Origin: Bacilli bacterium
Lineage (GTDB): Bacteria > Bacillota_I > Bacilli_A > RFN20 > CAG-826
Length of the DNA stretch: 48,450 nt
Direction: 5' to 3'
NCBI GenBank assembly: GCA_024687185.1
Contig: JAILEX010000053.1
Location: forward strand, 1 to 48,450
The position numbers were made by a program, and so were the translations under genes. Numbering within the stretch: position 1 is the first letter of the stretch; each line of letters starts with the position of its first letter. This document shows positions 16,146 through 23,335 of the stretch, one piece after another. The notes beneath the pieces were generated by a model, which made no database searches, was not told the origin of the DNA, and saw only the letters and a program-made list of their open reading frames with translations.

Positions 16146-17429
16146 TTAGGAGATGGGCAAGGTCCCAAATAGGACGAATTTGTCGTCTACGACCCTGCAG
16201 TCGAAATAGCCGCCATACTTCTTTAAAGTGGTCTTCATCGACTGTACGCCGAAGCCGTGATAATGCTTATTGGATTTGCGGGTGATGGGCATGCCCGAGA
16301 CGAAAACGGGCTTTTCCTTAAAGGAATTCTCAAGTTTGATCTGCACCATTCCCTTCGATCTAGAAATCGTGAAGACGATGTTGCGCCTTTCGGGCTCATC
16401 GATTAATAGTACCGCCTCGATGGCGTTATCGAGCGCGTTAGTCAATAAGGTATATATGTCGACCGCGGACATGCGGTTGAGCAATTGGCCATCCACCATG
16501 CAGGAGAAATTGATGTCGTTATTGAGGCAGAAAAGCTTTTTCTCCGAGACCACGATGTCGACGGTGTCGTTGCCGGTTTGGACGAGGGAATCGTATTTTA
16601 GTAGCGACTCCTCGATCGTATGGACTTCGTTTAGGAGCTCGCCGTTGGCGTGTTTCTTAAGATAGGCGAGAACCTTCTTCAAATCGTGGGACTTTTGGTT
16701 GATTAGGGCGATGGATTCCTGGGTGACGCGGTATTCCTTTTCCTTTTCGATTAGCAACCTTTGCAAAATCTCCTTCTCGGTGACGCGGACGTTATCGCGG
16801 ATGATGAGCATCAAAGCGCCGATGATGAAAACGGAGATGATGAACTGGTTGAAGTGGATCTGCGGGGTCGACCTTGTGCCGAAGGTCAAATAGGAGGAAT
16901 AGACCATCAGGATGCCAAGGGAGGTGATAATGGCGGTGATGATCGGGAAGGCGTTCATCCTGCCCGAGGTAACGAACCACTTCTGGCGCAAAACGCCAAA
17001 ATAGAGCAAACACCAAAGGGCGATGAGGATTCCGAAATAGATTAGGATCGACCAAGGATTCCCGTACAGGGAGAACTGCATGATGAAGAAGAAGTTAAGC
17101 GCGTTGACGGCGTTTTGGAAGGAATAGGCGCCCGTGCCGACATAAAGGATCCTTCTGATGTCGATTTGGTAACAGAAGGCGATTCCCCCTAACCCCGCCA
17201 CGAATTCGATGATGAAGATGAAGGAGAACCAACCGACCTTCAACACCGTTAGCAAATCGATACCCGCGAGGTGAAAGAAGAAATTTATGAATAATAGGGG
17301 AACGAAAATTAGCGTCCTCCAATAGAAGTGGTCGCGACGAGGCATTTTCGTGGCGAACAAAAACAAACCCGCGATGAGGCGGAGCTCAAAGCTATTCAAA
17401 AACCATAAAAAAGGCTGTTCAAAGATCAT
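16146..17429 (-). CDS. Sensor histidine kinase, GHKL / AgrC-LytS type
   Basis: A 427-residue protein with six or so N-terminal membrane segments (to about residue 215), a coiled linker and a GHKL ATPase domain. Motifs seen are the KSHDLKK phospho-acceptor region (His near 246), the N box NALDNAIEAV (about 329-338) and the GFGVQSM glycine loop (about 390). This is the architecture of AgrC-like kinases that sense peptides or cell-envelope signals. Its start overlaps the stop of the response regulator by four bases (ATGA), so the two are translationally coupled. The GH3 gene downstream has its own promoter region, so whether the kinase governs it is an inference from position. Confidence 0.88.
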   Translation of the reverse strand: MIFEQPFLWFLNSFELRLIAGLFLFATKMPRRDHFYWRTLIFVPLLFINFFFHLAGIDLLTVLKVGWFSFIFIIEFVAGLGGIAFCYQIDIRRILYVGTGAYSFQNAVNALNFFFIMQFSLYGNPWSILIYFGILIALWCLLYFGVLRQKWFVTSGRMNAFPIITAIITSLGILMVYSSYLTFGTRSTPQIHFNQFIISVFIIGALMLIIRDNVRVTEKEILQRLLIEKEKEYRVTQESIALINQKSHDLKKVLAYLKKHANGELLNEVHTIEESLLKYDSLVQTGNDTVDIVVSEKKLFCLNNDINFSCMVDGQLLNRMSAVDIYTLLTNALDNAIEAVLLIDEPERRNIVFTISRSKGMVQIKLENSFKEKPVFVSGMPITRKSNKHYHGFGVQSMKTTLKKYGGYFDCRVVDDKFVLFGTLPIS

Positions 17430-18169
17430 TCTTTTTTACCAAAGGAAGCGAAATAGGCTTCTAGCACCCCTTTCTTTTTATTGCGGGACAAAGGAAGTGT
17501 GGTGGACCCGACGACGACCTGGTCCTTAAGGATTTGGTTTATGTGGTTGACGTTGATTAGATAGGATGGCGAGCATTTCACGAAGTCCGGGCTATCGATT
17601 TCCTTGGCCACCGCCGAAAGCTGTTTCCAGGATTCATAGCAAGTGAGGTTATTCTCATCGTCGCCTTCTTTGAAGGTGCCATAGTAATAGCAGATGTGGT
17701 TGATGATGCAGATATAGTAGATATCCTTTACCTTGAGTTTGTAATAGACGCCTTTCGATTTGACCGAAACATAGCGTTCATCGAAACTTAAATAGCGTTT
17801 GACAATGGACCCAAAGCGGAATTTGAAGCCCTCGTAATTGATCGGTTTGAGGATATAGTCGCTTGCGGCCACCTGATATCCCTCGATCGCATAACGGCTG
17901 AGGTTTGTGACGAAGACGATGGTGGCGTCTTTATCTTGGGCACGGACGTTTTTCGCGGCCTCCATGCCATTGAGTTCGCTGTCGTTTAGCTCGATATCGA
18001 AGAATATGATGTCATATTGCTTTTGGAAGTGATCCAAAAAAAGGAGCGAGCTTTGGTAAACGTCTACGTTGACGTCTATTTCCTCCGCCCCGCAGTACTT
18101 ATTGATAAAAGTACTGAGGAGTTTTGCCTCCTTCTCGACGTCTTCAATGATGGCAATGGATATCTTCAT
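17426..18169 (-). CDS. LytTR-family response regulator (AgrA/LytR-like)
   Basis: The frame is open to 18301, but the receiver domain begins at MKISIAIIEDV, so I take the ATG at 18169; the ATG at 18178 is possible. The receiver phospho-acceptor is Asp57 in FFDIELN. The C-terminal half is a LytTR DNA-binding domain (YVSVKSKGVYYKLKVKDIYYI ... KCSPSYLINVNHI). It partners with the kinase encoded next. LytTR proteins bind pairs of direct repeats; a candidate pair (TGACGA twice, 20 bases apart) lies at 18442-18467 in the region upstream. No strong ribosome binding site is visible at either start. Confidence 0.87.
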   Translation of the reverse strand: MKISIAIIEDVEKEAKLLSTFINKYCGAEEIDVNVDVYQSSLLFLDHFQKQYDIIFFDIELNDSELNGMEAAKNVRAQDKDATIVFVTNLSRYAIEGYQVAASDYILKPINYEGFKFRFGSIVKRYLSFDERYVSVKSKGVYYKLKVKDIYYICIINHICYYYGTFKEGDDENNLTCYESWKQLSAVAKEIDSPDFVKCSPSYLINVNHINQILKDQVVVGSTTLPLSRNKKKGVLEAYFASFGKKE

Positions 18170-18589
18170 GTACGGCATACGCACTATACGTGCGAGAAAA
18201 AATGATAAGTAAAGTCTTCGCGTTAGATTGCATTTTTTTTCGCGTAACTTGTCATTTTGGGGTCCATCTAGAAAATAGTGATAAAAATGAATATCTTCCA
18301 TAAATATCGCATTTAGATAACAAAATATATGGATTGGGGTAGCAACGAATAAAACACGCTTATAAAATTTTCAAAAATCCGTTGTTTGAGTACAGGTTTT
18401 CGATTACCCAATAAGGATAACCATTTTAACCGATTTCAAAATGACGAAAACATGATTATTTTGACGATTTTTAATAAATAGTAACAATGTTTCATTATAT
18501 TGATATATGTTCAAATAATACAGATTTTGTCACATTATTACTGATATTTTCGATTGAATTCAATTGACGTTTTTGTAGAATACAAACGG
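18170..18589. promoter_or_regulatory. AT-rich intergenic region between the LytTR system and the c-di-GMP riboswitch
   Basis: About 420 bases with clearly higher AT content than the flanks and no gene that I can support. It must hold the promoters of both divergent units. Elements seen: a short inverted repeat CGCAC-TATAC-GTGCG at 18179-18193 next to the response regulator start; direct repeats of TGACGA at 18442 and 18462 (start-to-start 20 bases, the style of a LytTR site); and the palindrome ATTGAATTCAAT near 18553. No promoter could be assigned with confidence. Confidence 0.45.
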
Positions 18590-18591
18590 AA

Positions 18592-18665
18592 AAATGGCAA
18601 AACCAGGGTGACCTGGCGACGCAAAGCTAAAGGGTCTCCTGTTTCGAAGATAGCCAGTTGCCAAA
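18592..18665 (+). promoter_or_regulatory. Cyclic di-GMP-I (GEMM-I) riboswitch
   Basis: The order of conserved elements matches the GEMM-I aptamer: GGCAAAACC, a 3-bp hairpin AGG-GTGA-CCT with a GNRA loop, GG, then the hallmark GACGCAAAGC, AAGGGTCT, and closing strands GATAGCC and GTTGCC. P1 pairs GGCAA (18596-18600) with TTGCC (18658-18662); GCTA pairs with TAGC around the second arm. Downstream, GGCAA at 18678-18682 can also pair with the same TTGCC, giving a mutually exclusive fold that would occlude AAGG just upstream of the start region. In that model ligand binding would free the start region and turn expression on; the direction is inference. It precedes the TasA-like gene at 18696. Confidence 0.85.
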
Positions 18666-18695
18666 AGAAAAAAACAAGGCAATTAAGCGTAATCC

Positions 18696-19477
18696 ATGGC
18701 ATCCAAACAGCAATTAAAAATCATCGCCGTTACCGCAATATGCATCTTTTCGCTTTTTACTTGCTTTTCTGGCGTTCTTGCGTGGTTTGAGGCGAGTAGG
18801 GCGCTAAATAACGGGGCCACTCAATGGAAGTTGCGTCCTTAACCGGGAGCTTTAGAACCCTTACCGTTCATCCTTGGGATGAGGAAAACAGCACCGACTC
18901 CACTTATGTCTTCGAATCCTCGGCTGTCGCCACTTATACCTACAACGAAAATTCCGACTCGGTCACTTTAACAAAAGCAACTGGAGTCACCACTTTCGGT
19001 TTAGAAAGATATAGCTTGCTTGAGCCTTCCCAGCCCGTACTTTATCTTTTCCAGTTCGAGGCGGACACATTGGATAGTGAAATTTCTATCGAGGCAACCT
19101 CCTCCACCGAAACATTCTTAGGTTCGGTTGAAAATGGCCTAGAAGCCGAAGATAACCCTCTTAGTTCAGTGGTTAAGTTTTCTTCGATCTCCTTTGGAAG
19201 CACACCATCCTATTCGATTACGAAAACCGATTTGTCCGAGGAAGACCATTTCGTGGAAATGAGTCAGGACGGCGGCACTTTTAATAGCTATAACAAAGAG
19301 AAGACTTTCTATTTCGGAACCGCGGATTCTGAGATGCGTTATGTCGGCATCGTCTTTGATTACTACGCCGAAGCGATGGAGTACATCTACAGTATGAACC
19401 TAGGCAACGACGTCTTAATGACCCTCAATATCGATGAAGACGTCGGCTTTAAATTCGATTGGACGGTGACGCTTTGA
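18696..19477 (+). pseudogene. TasA/camelysin-like secreted surface protein, interrupted by a frameshift near 18812-18842
   Basis: The ATG at 18696 begins MASKQQLKIIAVTAIC, a signal peptide ending FSGVLAWFEASRALNNGATQ, then runs into TAA at 18840. The protein continues one frame over from MEVASLTGSFRTLTV (18824) to the TGA at 19475-19477. The combined sequence, an AWF motif just after the hydrophobic core followed by an all-beta domain, is typical of SipW-dependent TasA/camelysin-type fibre proteins. A single missing base, for example one A in CTCAATGG at about 18821-18828, would restore the frame. It could be a true mutation, a sequencing or assembly error, or two coupled ORFs; the last is least likely because the second part has no export signal. 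It is directly under the c-di-GMP riboswitch. Confidence 0.72.
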
Positions 19478-20019
19478 TGAGAAAAGGATTAAGGCGTGCC
19501 TCAATAATAGCGGTTTTATCACTTATATGTGGGCTTTTAACCGTGGCCGCCGCAAGCGGGGTAACCGTAAAAAGCGGGACGACCACCTTAACGCCAACAC
19601 CGACTGGAGAAGCGTCAAGTTCCACCACTGCCACAACAACCGTTTATACCTACAACAGTTCGACCGAGGCGCTTACTACCGAAGTGACGACGGTCGTGGA
19701 TGGCGGTAACCCCGTGGTCACGGAAACGTCTACTAGCATTTCTTCTAGCGATTACGAAGCCATAAAACTACCGGTCCTTACCCCGTCTAGCAACGAGGTA
19801 TACTGCGTTATCAATTACACTGCCGCGGCCTCGGCGAATCTATCGATCTCCTATACCCTCACCTATAATTCGACGACGGAAAATTACACCTATGCCTTTA
19901 CTATCACCGCCGAAAGCGAAGTAACGATCTACCTAGCCTCACTTAATGAGAACTATCTCGTCAGCATGAACGGCACTTCCGTTTCCGAGGGTGGAAGCTA
20001 TACCTATCGACCAAGTTAA
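19477..20019 (+). CDS. Secreted Ser/Thr-rich beta protein, partner of the TasA-like gene
   Basis: I take the ATG at 19477, which overlaps the upstream TGA by one base (TGATG), so translation is coupled; the longer frame from 19459 would extend the N-terminus by six residues. The 180-residue product has a positively charged start (MRKGLRRAS), a hydrophobic signal segment ending near VAAASG, and then a threonine- and serine-rich region of alternating residues (TTTLTPTPTGEASSSTTATT) and beta-strand-like sequence to the end. No enzyme motif is visible. It resembles the small accessory proteins that accompany TasA-like fibres, but I cannot assign a family. A terminator follows. Confidence 0.65.
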   Translation: MRKGLRRASIIAVLSLICGLLTVAAASGVTVKSGTTTLTPTPTGEASSSTTATTTVYTYNSSTEALTTEVTTVVDGGNPVVTETSTSISSSDYEAIKLPVLTPSSNEVYCVINYTAAASANLSISYTLTYNSTTENYTYAFTITAESEVTIYLASLNENYLVSMNGTSVSEGGSYTYRPS

Positions 20020-20020
20020 T

Positions 20021-20084
20021 AAAGTGGTTTTCAAACAAAATATCCGGGTTTTGCGCCGAATTTGAGTATTGAAACCACTTTTTG
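20021..20084. terminator. Bidirectional terminator between convergent genes
   Basis: AAAGTGGTTTTC (20021-20032) pairs with GAAACCACTTT (20071-20081), followed by T on the plus strand and by T-rich sequence on the minus strand. The loop is long (about 38 bases). Confidence 0.65.
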
Positions 20085-20101
20085 TTGTTAAAATAGAGGC
20101 T

Positions 20102-21001
20102 TTATTTGGATTCGTTTTCCCAAAAGGAAGACCAGTTGGAAGCGTATTTATAGGCGCGTTTGGGCATGCTTCTAGGCTTAGGATACCCCGCGATTTCAAA
20201 AGGCCCCCTAGGCACTAGATAGGTCCCTTTTTCGTAATCGTTGCAACAAAGCAAACACATGCCTAAAGCGGCTTTCCAGGCATGGTGGGCGAAAAGATAA
20301 AGGAAGCCATTGCCAAGGCGCTTTATAACCGGGGCGAAGGCGTTGATGATATTGGTTTTGGCAATGCCAGGATGGGCCATATAGACTTTGGTGCCGCTTT
20401 CTAATGCGTTAGCGAATATATTCATGCAGATGCGCTTAGAGATAGCGTAATCGTTATTCCTTTTATCCTTATAGGGCTTTCCTTCCTTATGGCGATGGAA
20501 GTAGGGAGAATAATCACCTTTCTTGGGAGAAGAGTTCACGATGGAATCGATGATGACGTATTTGGAGGAAGGAAAGCGTTTATAAAATTCCTCGAAGCAA
20601 GTCTGGGTGCCTATGGCGTTGACTTGAAGCGTTATGGAGTTGCCCTCTTTCCCCAAGGAATTCTTCTTGGGGTTATAGATGCCCGCGTTTAAGACGATCG
20701 CATCATAAGGGGTATCGGGCAAAGAGCGGATACATTCCCTAATCGAGTTAGGGTCGGCTTGGTCATAGATAACGATATGGGCTGATATGGGGTGCCCTAA
20801 TTCGTTTTCGATGGTATGTATGCACTCTTTTGCCTTTTCTTCGTTTCTTACCATGAAGGTTACTTCTCCTCCTAAATAAAGGAGGTCTTTGGCGCATTCA
20901 TAGCCGATGCCGCTAGTGGAACCCGTGATCAAAAAGCGCTTCCCCTTTTGCTGGGAAGCATGCTTTTCAAGGTAAGAGAGGACTTTCTTATTCACGTGCA
21001 A
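20102..21001 (-). CDS. Short-chain dehydrogenase/reductase, retinol-dehydrogenase-like
   Basis: A 299-residue classical SDR. The nucleotide-binding motif is FLITGSTSGIGYECAK (Thr-Gly-x3-Gly-x-Gly), followed by LNAGIY (the NAG motif), the catalytic serine in the VIIDSIVNSS segment and Tyr-x3-Lys in NDYAISKR. The C-terminal part, with a hydrophobic helix near FLYLFAHHAWKAALGMCLL, fits membrane-associated lipid or retinol-type SDRs. It is NAD(P)-dependent; the substrate is unknown. It converges with the TasA-like operon and is divergent from the ABC remnant. Confidence 0.85.
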   Translation of the reverse strand: MHVNKKVLSYLEKHASQQKGKRFLITGSTSGIGYECAKDLLYLGGEVTFMVRNEEKAKECIHTIENELGHPISAHIVIYDQADPNSIRECIRSLPDTPYDAIVLNAGIYNPKKNSLGKEGNSITLQVNAIGTQTCFEEFYKRFPSSKYVIIDSIVNSSPKKGDYSPYFHRHKEGKPYKDKRNNDYAISKRICMNIFANALESGTKVYMAHPGIAKTNIINAFAPVIKRLGNGFLYLFAHHAWKAALGMCLLCCNDYEKGTYLVPRGPFEIAGYPKPRSMPKRAYKYASNWSSFWENESK

Positions 21002-21090
21002 TATGATACAGCGTTTGAGGAAAATGGAAACGAAGCGATCTCGCTATCCAAAAAGGAAATTATCATATTGATTGATTTGGTGACAAGTCG

Positions 21091-21130
21091 ATGACATATT
21101 TTTCCCAGTTAAGGATAATATTACTTAACT
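21091..21130 (+). promoter_or_regulatory. Promoter with overlapping inverted repeat, upstream of the ABC remnant
   Basis: ATGACA (21091-21096), 17 bases, GATAAT (21114-21119). The inverted repeat AGTTAAG-N10-CTTAACT (21107-21113 and 21124-21130) straddles the -10 box, as expected for a repressor operator of the MarR/TetR kind. Confidence 0.55.
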
Positions 21131-21152
21131 TTATAAGGGGTTCTCATTAAAT

Positions 21153-21503
21153 ATGAGTGACATAAATTATTGGGGCTTCGTCTTGAAATATGCGAAAGGG
21201 AAGAAATGGTTCTTCCCCTTTTCAGTCTTGCTTGCCACCGTCAAAGTAGGGCTGGAACTCGTTCCTTTCTTTATGTTGCCTAATATCATCGACGCCGTTA
21301 TGGCGGGCAATGATGAAATCAGTTTCTATCTGGCTCGCTTTGCCATCATTTTCTCTTGCCTAGTGGGTTCATTGAAGAACATCACCGTCTTAGACGAGGG
21401 CAAGATCGTGGAAGAGGGGACCCACGAAGAGCTTATTGCAAACAATGGTCTATATTCTCACTTCGTTAAGGAAAGAGAAGAGGCCATCGGGTTTAAACTC
21501 TAA
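21153..21503 (+). pseudogene. Remnant of an ABC exporter with a large in-frame internal deletion
   Basis: The 116 residues begin like a half-size ABC exporter: MSDINYWGFVLKYAKGKKW, then membrane segments through FAIIFSCLVG. They jump straight to the extreme C-terminal tail of the nucleotide-binding domain: ITVLDEGKIVEEGTHEELI ... GLYSHFVKEREE. Everything between is missing (most of the membrane domain, Walker A, signature and Walker B), about 450-470 residues judging from normal lengths near 580. The junction is about residue 73 (near 21370). The gene cannot encode a working transporter. Its promoter, operator and terminator are still intact. Confidence 0.85.
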
Positions 21504-21532
21504 GGCAAAACGAAAATACCTCCTTTGCGGAT

Positions 21533-21580
21533 AAGGGCGAAAGGGATAGTTATTTATCCTCTTCGCCCTTATTCTTTTTT
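21533..21580 (+). terminator. Terminator after the ABC remnant
   Basis: AAGGGCGAA pairs with TTCGCCCTT, with an inner stem GGGATA/TTTATCC, followed by ATTCTTTTTT. The minus-strand small gene 21550-21681 ends inside this hairpin. Confidence 0.85.
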
Positions 21581-21681
21581 CGGTGTACAAAGTAGCGGAT
21601 CACGATTGCTATAACGGAAACTAAAACGATGCCTAGGCAAATAGTTAGGGCAATGATTCGGTGGTCGGAGAAATCAAGCAT
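21550..21681 (-). CDS. Small single-span membrane protein (43 residues), translationally coupled to the CydC-like gene
   Basis: On the minus strand the ATG at 21681 overlaps the TGA of the CydC-like gene (AATGCTTGA), then a 43-codon frame runs to TAA at 21550. The product is MLDFSDHRIIALTICL, a hydrophobic span through IAIVIRYF, and a basic tail VHRKKNKGEEDK. The membrane topology follows the positive-inside rule. Stop/start overlap and last place in a five-gene coupled operon argue that it is real. Small membrane subunits of similar size exist in cytochrome bd systems (CydX), but I see no sequence reason to call it that. Confidence 0.68.
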   Translation of the reverse strand: MLDFSDHRIIALTICLGIVLVSVIAIVIRYFVHRKKNKGEEDK

Positions 21682-23335
21682 TGGTGAGGAATCCTTCTTC
21701 TAAGGTATAGATTTTATCGCAGATAGAAAGGGTGGAGTCGCGGTGAGAGACTAGGAGAATGGCCTTGTCTTCCTTTTCCTCTAATAGGCTTTTAAGGATA
21801 TGGGCTTCGGTTTTGGCATCTACGTTACTAGTGGCTTCGTCTAATAGAAGTAGAGGTGCTCCGCTTAGGAAGACCCTAGCTAGGCCTAGCCTTTGCTTTT
21901 CGCCGGTAGAAAGGTTATCTTGGCGGTCATTGACTATGGTATCGAAGCCTTTGGGGGTCTTTTCGATATAGTCTAGGATCCCCGCTTTCTTGCAGGCTTC
22001 CTTTAATTCCTCTATTGTTGCGTCTTCCTTTGCAATCCTTAGGTTATCGGCATAGGACATCTGAAAGAGATAGGTGGACTGCGAGAATAGGACGACGTTA
22101 CTACTTAACGCTTCCCTAGAATATGTTTCTATGTCCTCGTTGTTATATAGGACTTTGCCTGAAGTGGGCCTTTCAAAACGAAGCAATAGTTTTAGTAAAG
22201 TGGATTTGCCACTTCCAGACTTTCCTTTTATGCCTATGACTTCGCCTTTATGGAGAGCGAGGCTAACGTTATTTAAGATCTTGTTTTCATTGTAGCCAAA
22301 CTCCACGTTTTCTAACTTTAAAGAATCGAAAACGAATGTATGTCCGCCTTCTTTTTCCTGAGGCTTGGCTTCAACGATATCCAAGACCCTTTCCGCGGAG
22401 GCAAAGCTCATCGTGAGATTACCAGGCAAATTAGCCAAAGCGACGACCGGGCCAAACGAGGCTACGATAATCGCATAGCCCATAACGGTTGTCGCTGAGG
22501 AAATCACGCCGTTTTGATAAAGGAGAGTGGCCACTATGATTACTAAGATATCAAATAGGGAAATCAATAAATTCGTGATTGAGGAGAATCTAGCAGCCTT
22601 ATCGTTAAGTTTCTTTGAGATGGCATTTAACGTGGACGATACCTTGGCAATCTCTTTTTTCGCGTCCTCTTGGTGAGCGAAGGTCACGACTTCCCTTACC
22701 CCATAGATATGGTTAAGGTATTTGCTTTCGCTTTCCGCGAGGGCTTTGCGGTATTCCTTGCCTAATTTCCTATTGGAAAGATAGAAAAGAGTTGGGACTA
22801 GGAACCCTATGATGAGATAAGAGGCTAGACCTATGAGCATGATTTGATAACCGCATAGAAGTCCTAACGCTATAAGAACGCCTGTTTCGACGAATATCGC
22901 GATGAAGAATGGGGTGATCGTATGGGCATAGAAGACTTCTAAGGATTCCGTATCGCTTTGAAGGATCGAAAGGATGTCCCCTTTGCTTCTATCGTCCAAT
23001 ACTTTGGATCCTTGTTTCCTTAAGGCGTGGAAGACCTTGTTCCTTACGTCTGCAAGAAGAGTAAACGCCATAAAGTGGTTTAGGTATTGTTCGACGAACC
23101 TTAATCCGCCTCTAGCAAAACCAGAGATTAGGATCAATGCGATCAATAGACCAAAGGAAATGGATATTCCTAACCCAAGGCCATTTGCGATAGATAACCC
23201 CGCAAAGAAGGTGATGCCCATCGCGGCGAAGAAACCAAGGGTACCTACGATTACCGCCAATACGATTAGCCAAACGTGCTTTCCAACCAAAGAAAGCATG
23301 CCCTTAATAAGGGTGAATACGTTGCGGCGTTTCAT
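21674..23335 (-). CDS. ABC exporter subunit, CydC-like (membrane and ATPase domains)
   Basis: 553 residues: six membrane segments (to about 300), then a nucleotide-binding domain with Walker A GKSGSGKST, signature LSTGEKQR and Walker B LLLLDEAT followed by the D-loop. It pairs with the next gene upstream to form a heterodimeric exporter. CydDC in Escherichia coli exports cysteine and glutathione to the periplasm and supports cytochrome bd assembly and nitric oxide tolerance. The order after YgbA-like and DUF454 genes suggests a stress-related role here. No cydAB is in this window. Its start overlaps the upstream stop by four bases. Confidence 0.82.
   Translation of the reverse strand: MKRRNVFTLIKGMLSLVGKHVWLIVLAVIVGTLGFFAAMGITFFAGLSIANGLGLGISISFGLLIALILISGFARGGLRFVEQYLNHFMAFTLLADVRNKVFHALRKQGSKVLDDRSKGDILSILQSDTESLEVFYAHTITPFFIAIFVETGVLIALGLLCGYQIMLIGLASYLIIGFLVPTLFYLSNRKLGKEYRKALAESESKYLNHIYGVREVVTFAHQEDAKKEIAKVSSTLNAISKKLNDKAARFSSITNLLISLFDILVIIVATLLYQNGVISSATTVMGYAIIVASFGPVVALANLPGNLTMSFASAERVLDIVEAKPQEKEGGHTFVFDSLKLENVEFGYNENKILNNVSLALHKGEVIGIKGKSGSGKSTLLKLLLRFERPTSGKVLYNNEDIETYSREALSSNVVLFSQSTYLFQMSYADNLRIAKEDATIEELKEACKKAGILDYIEKTPKGFDTIVNDRQDNLSTGEKQRLGLARVFLSGAPLLLLDEATSNVDAKTEAHILKSLLEEKEDKAILLVSHRDSTLSICDKIYTLEEGFLTNA

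Noticed and set aside
18554-18790. 78-residue frame over the c-di-GMP riboswitch
   Set aside because: It covers the aptamer, has no ribosome binding site and no recognisable sequence; the RNA explains the bases better.
21550-21681. Naming the small membrane protein CydX
   Set aside because: Length and topology are similar, but there is no conserved CydX sequence and no cydAB beside it.
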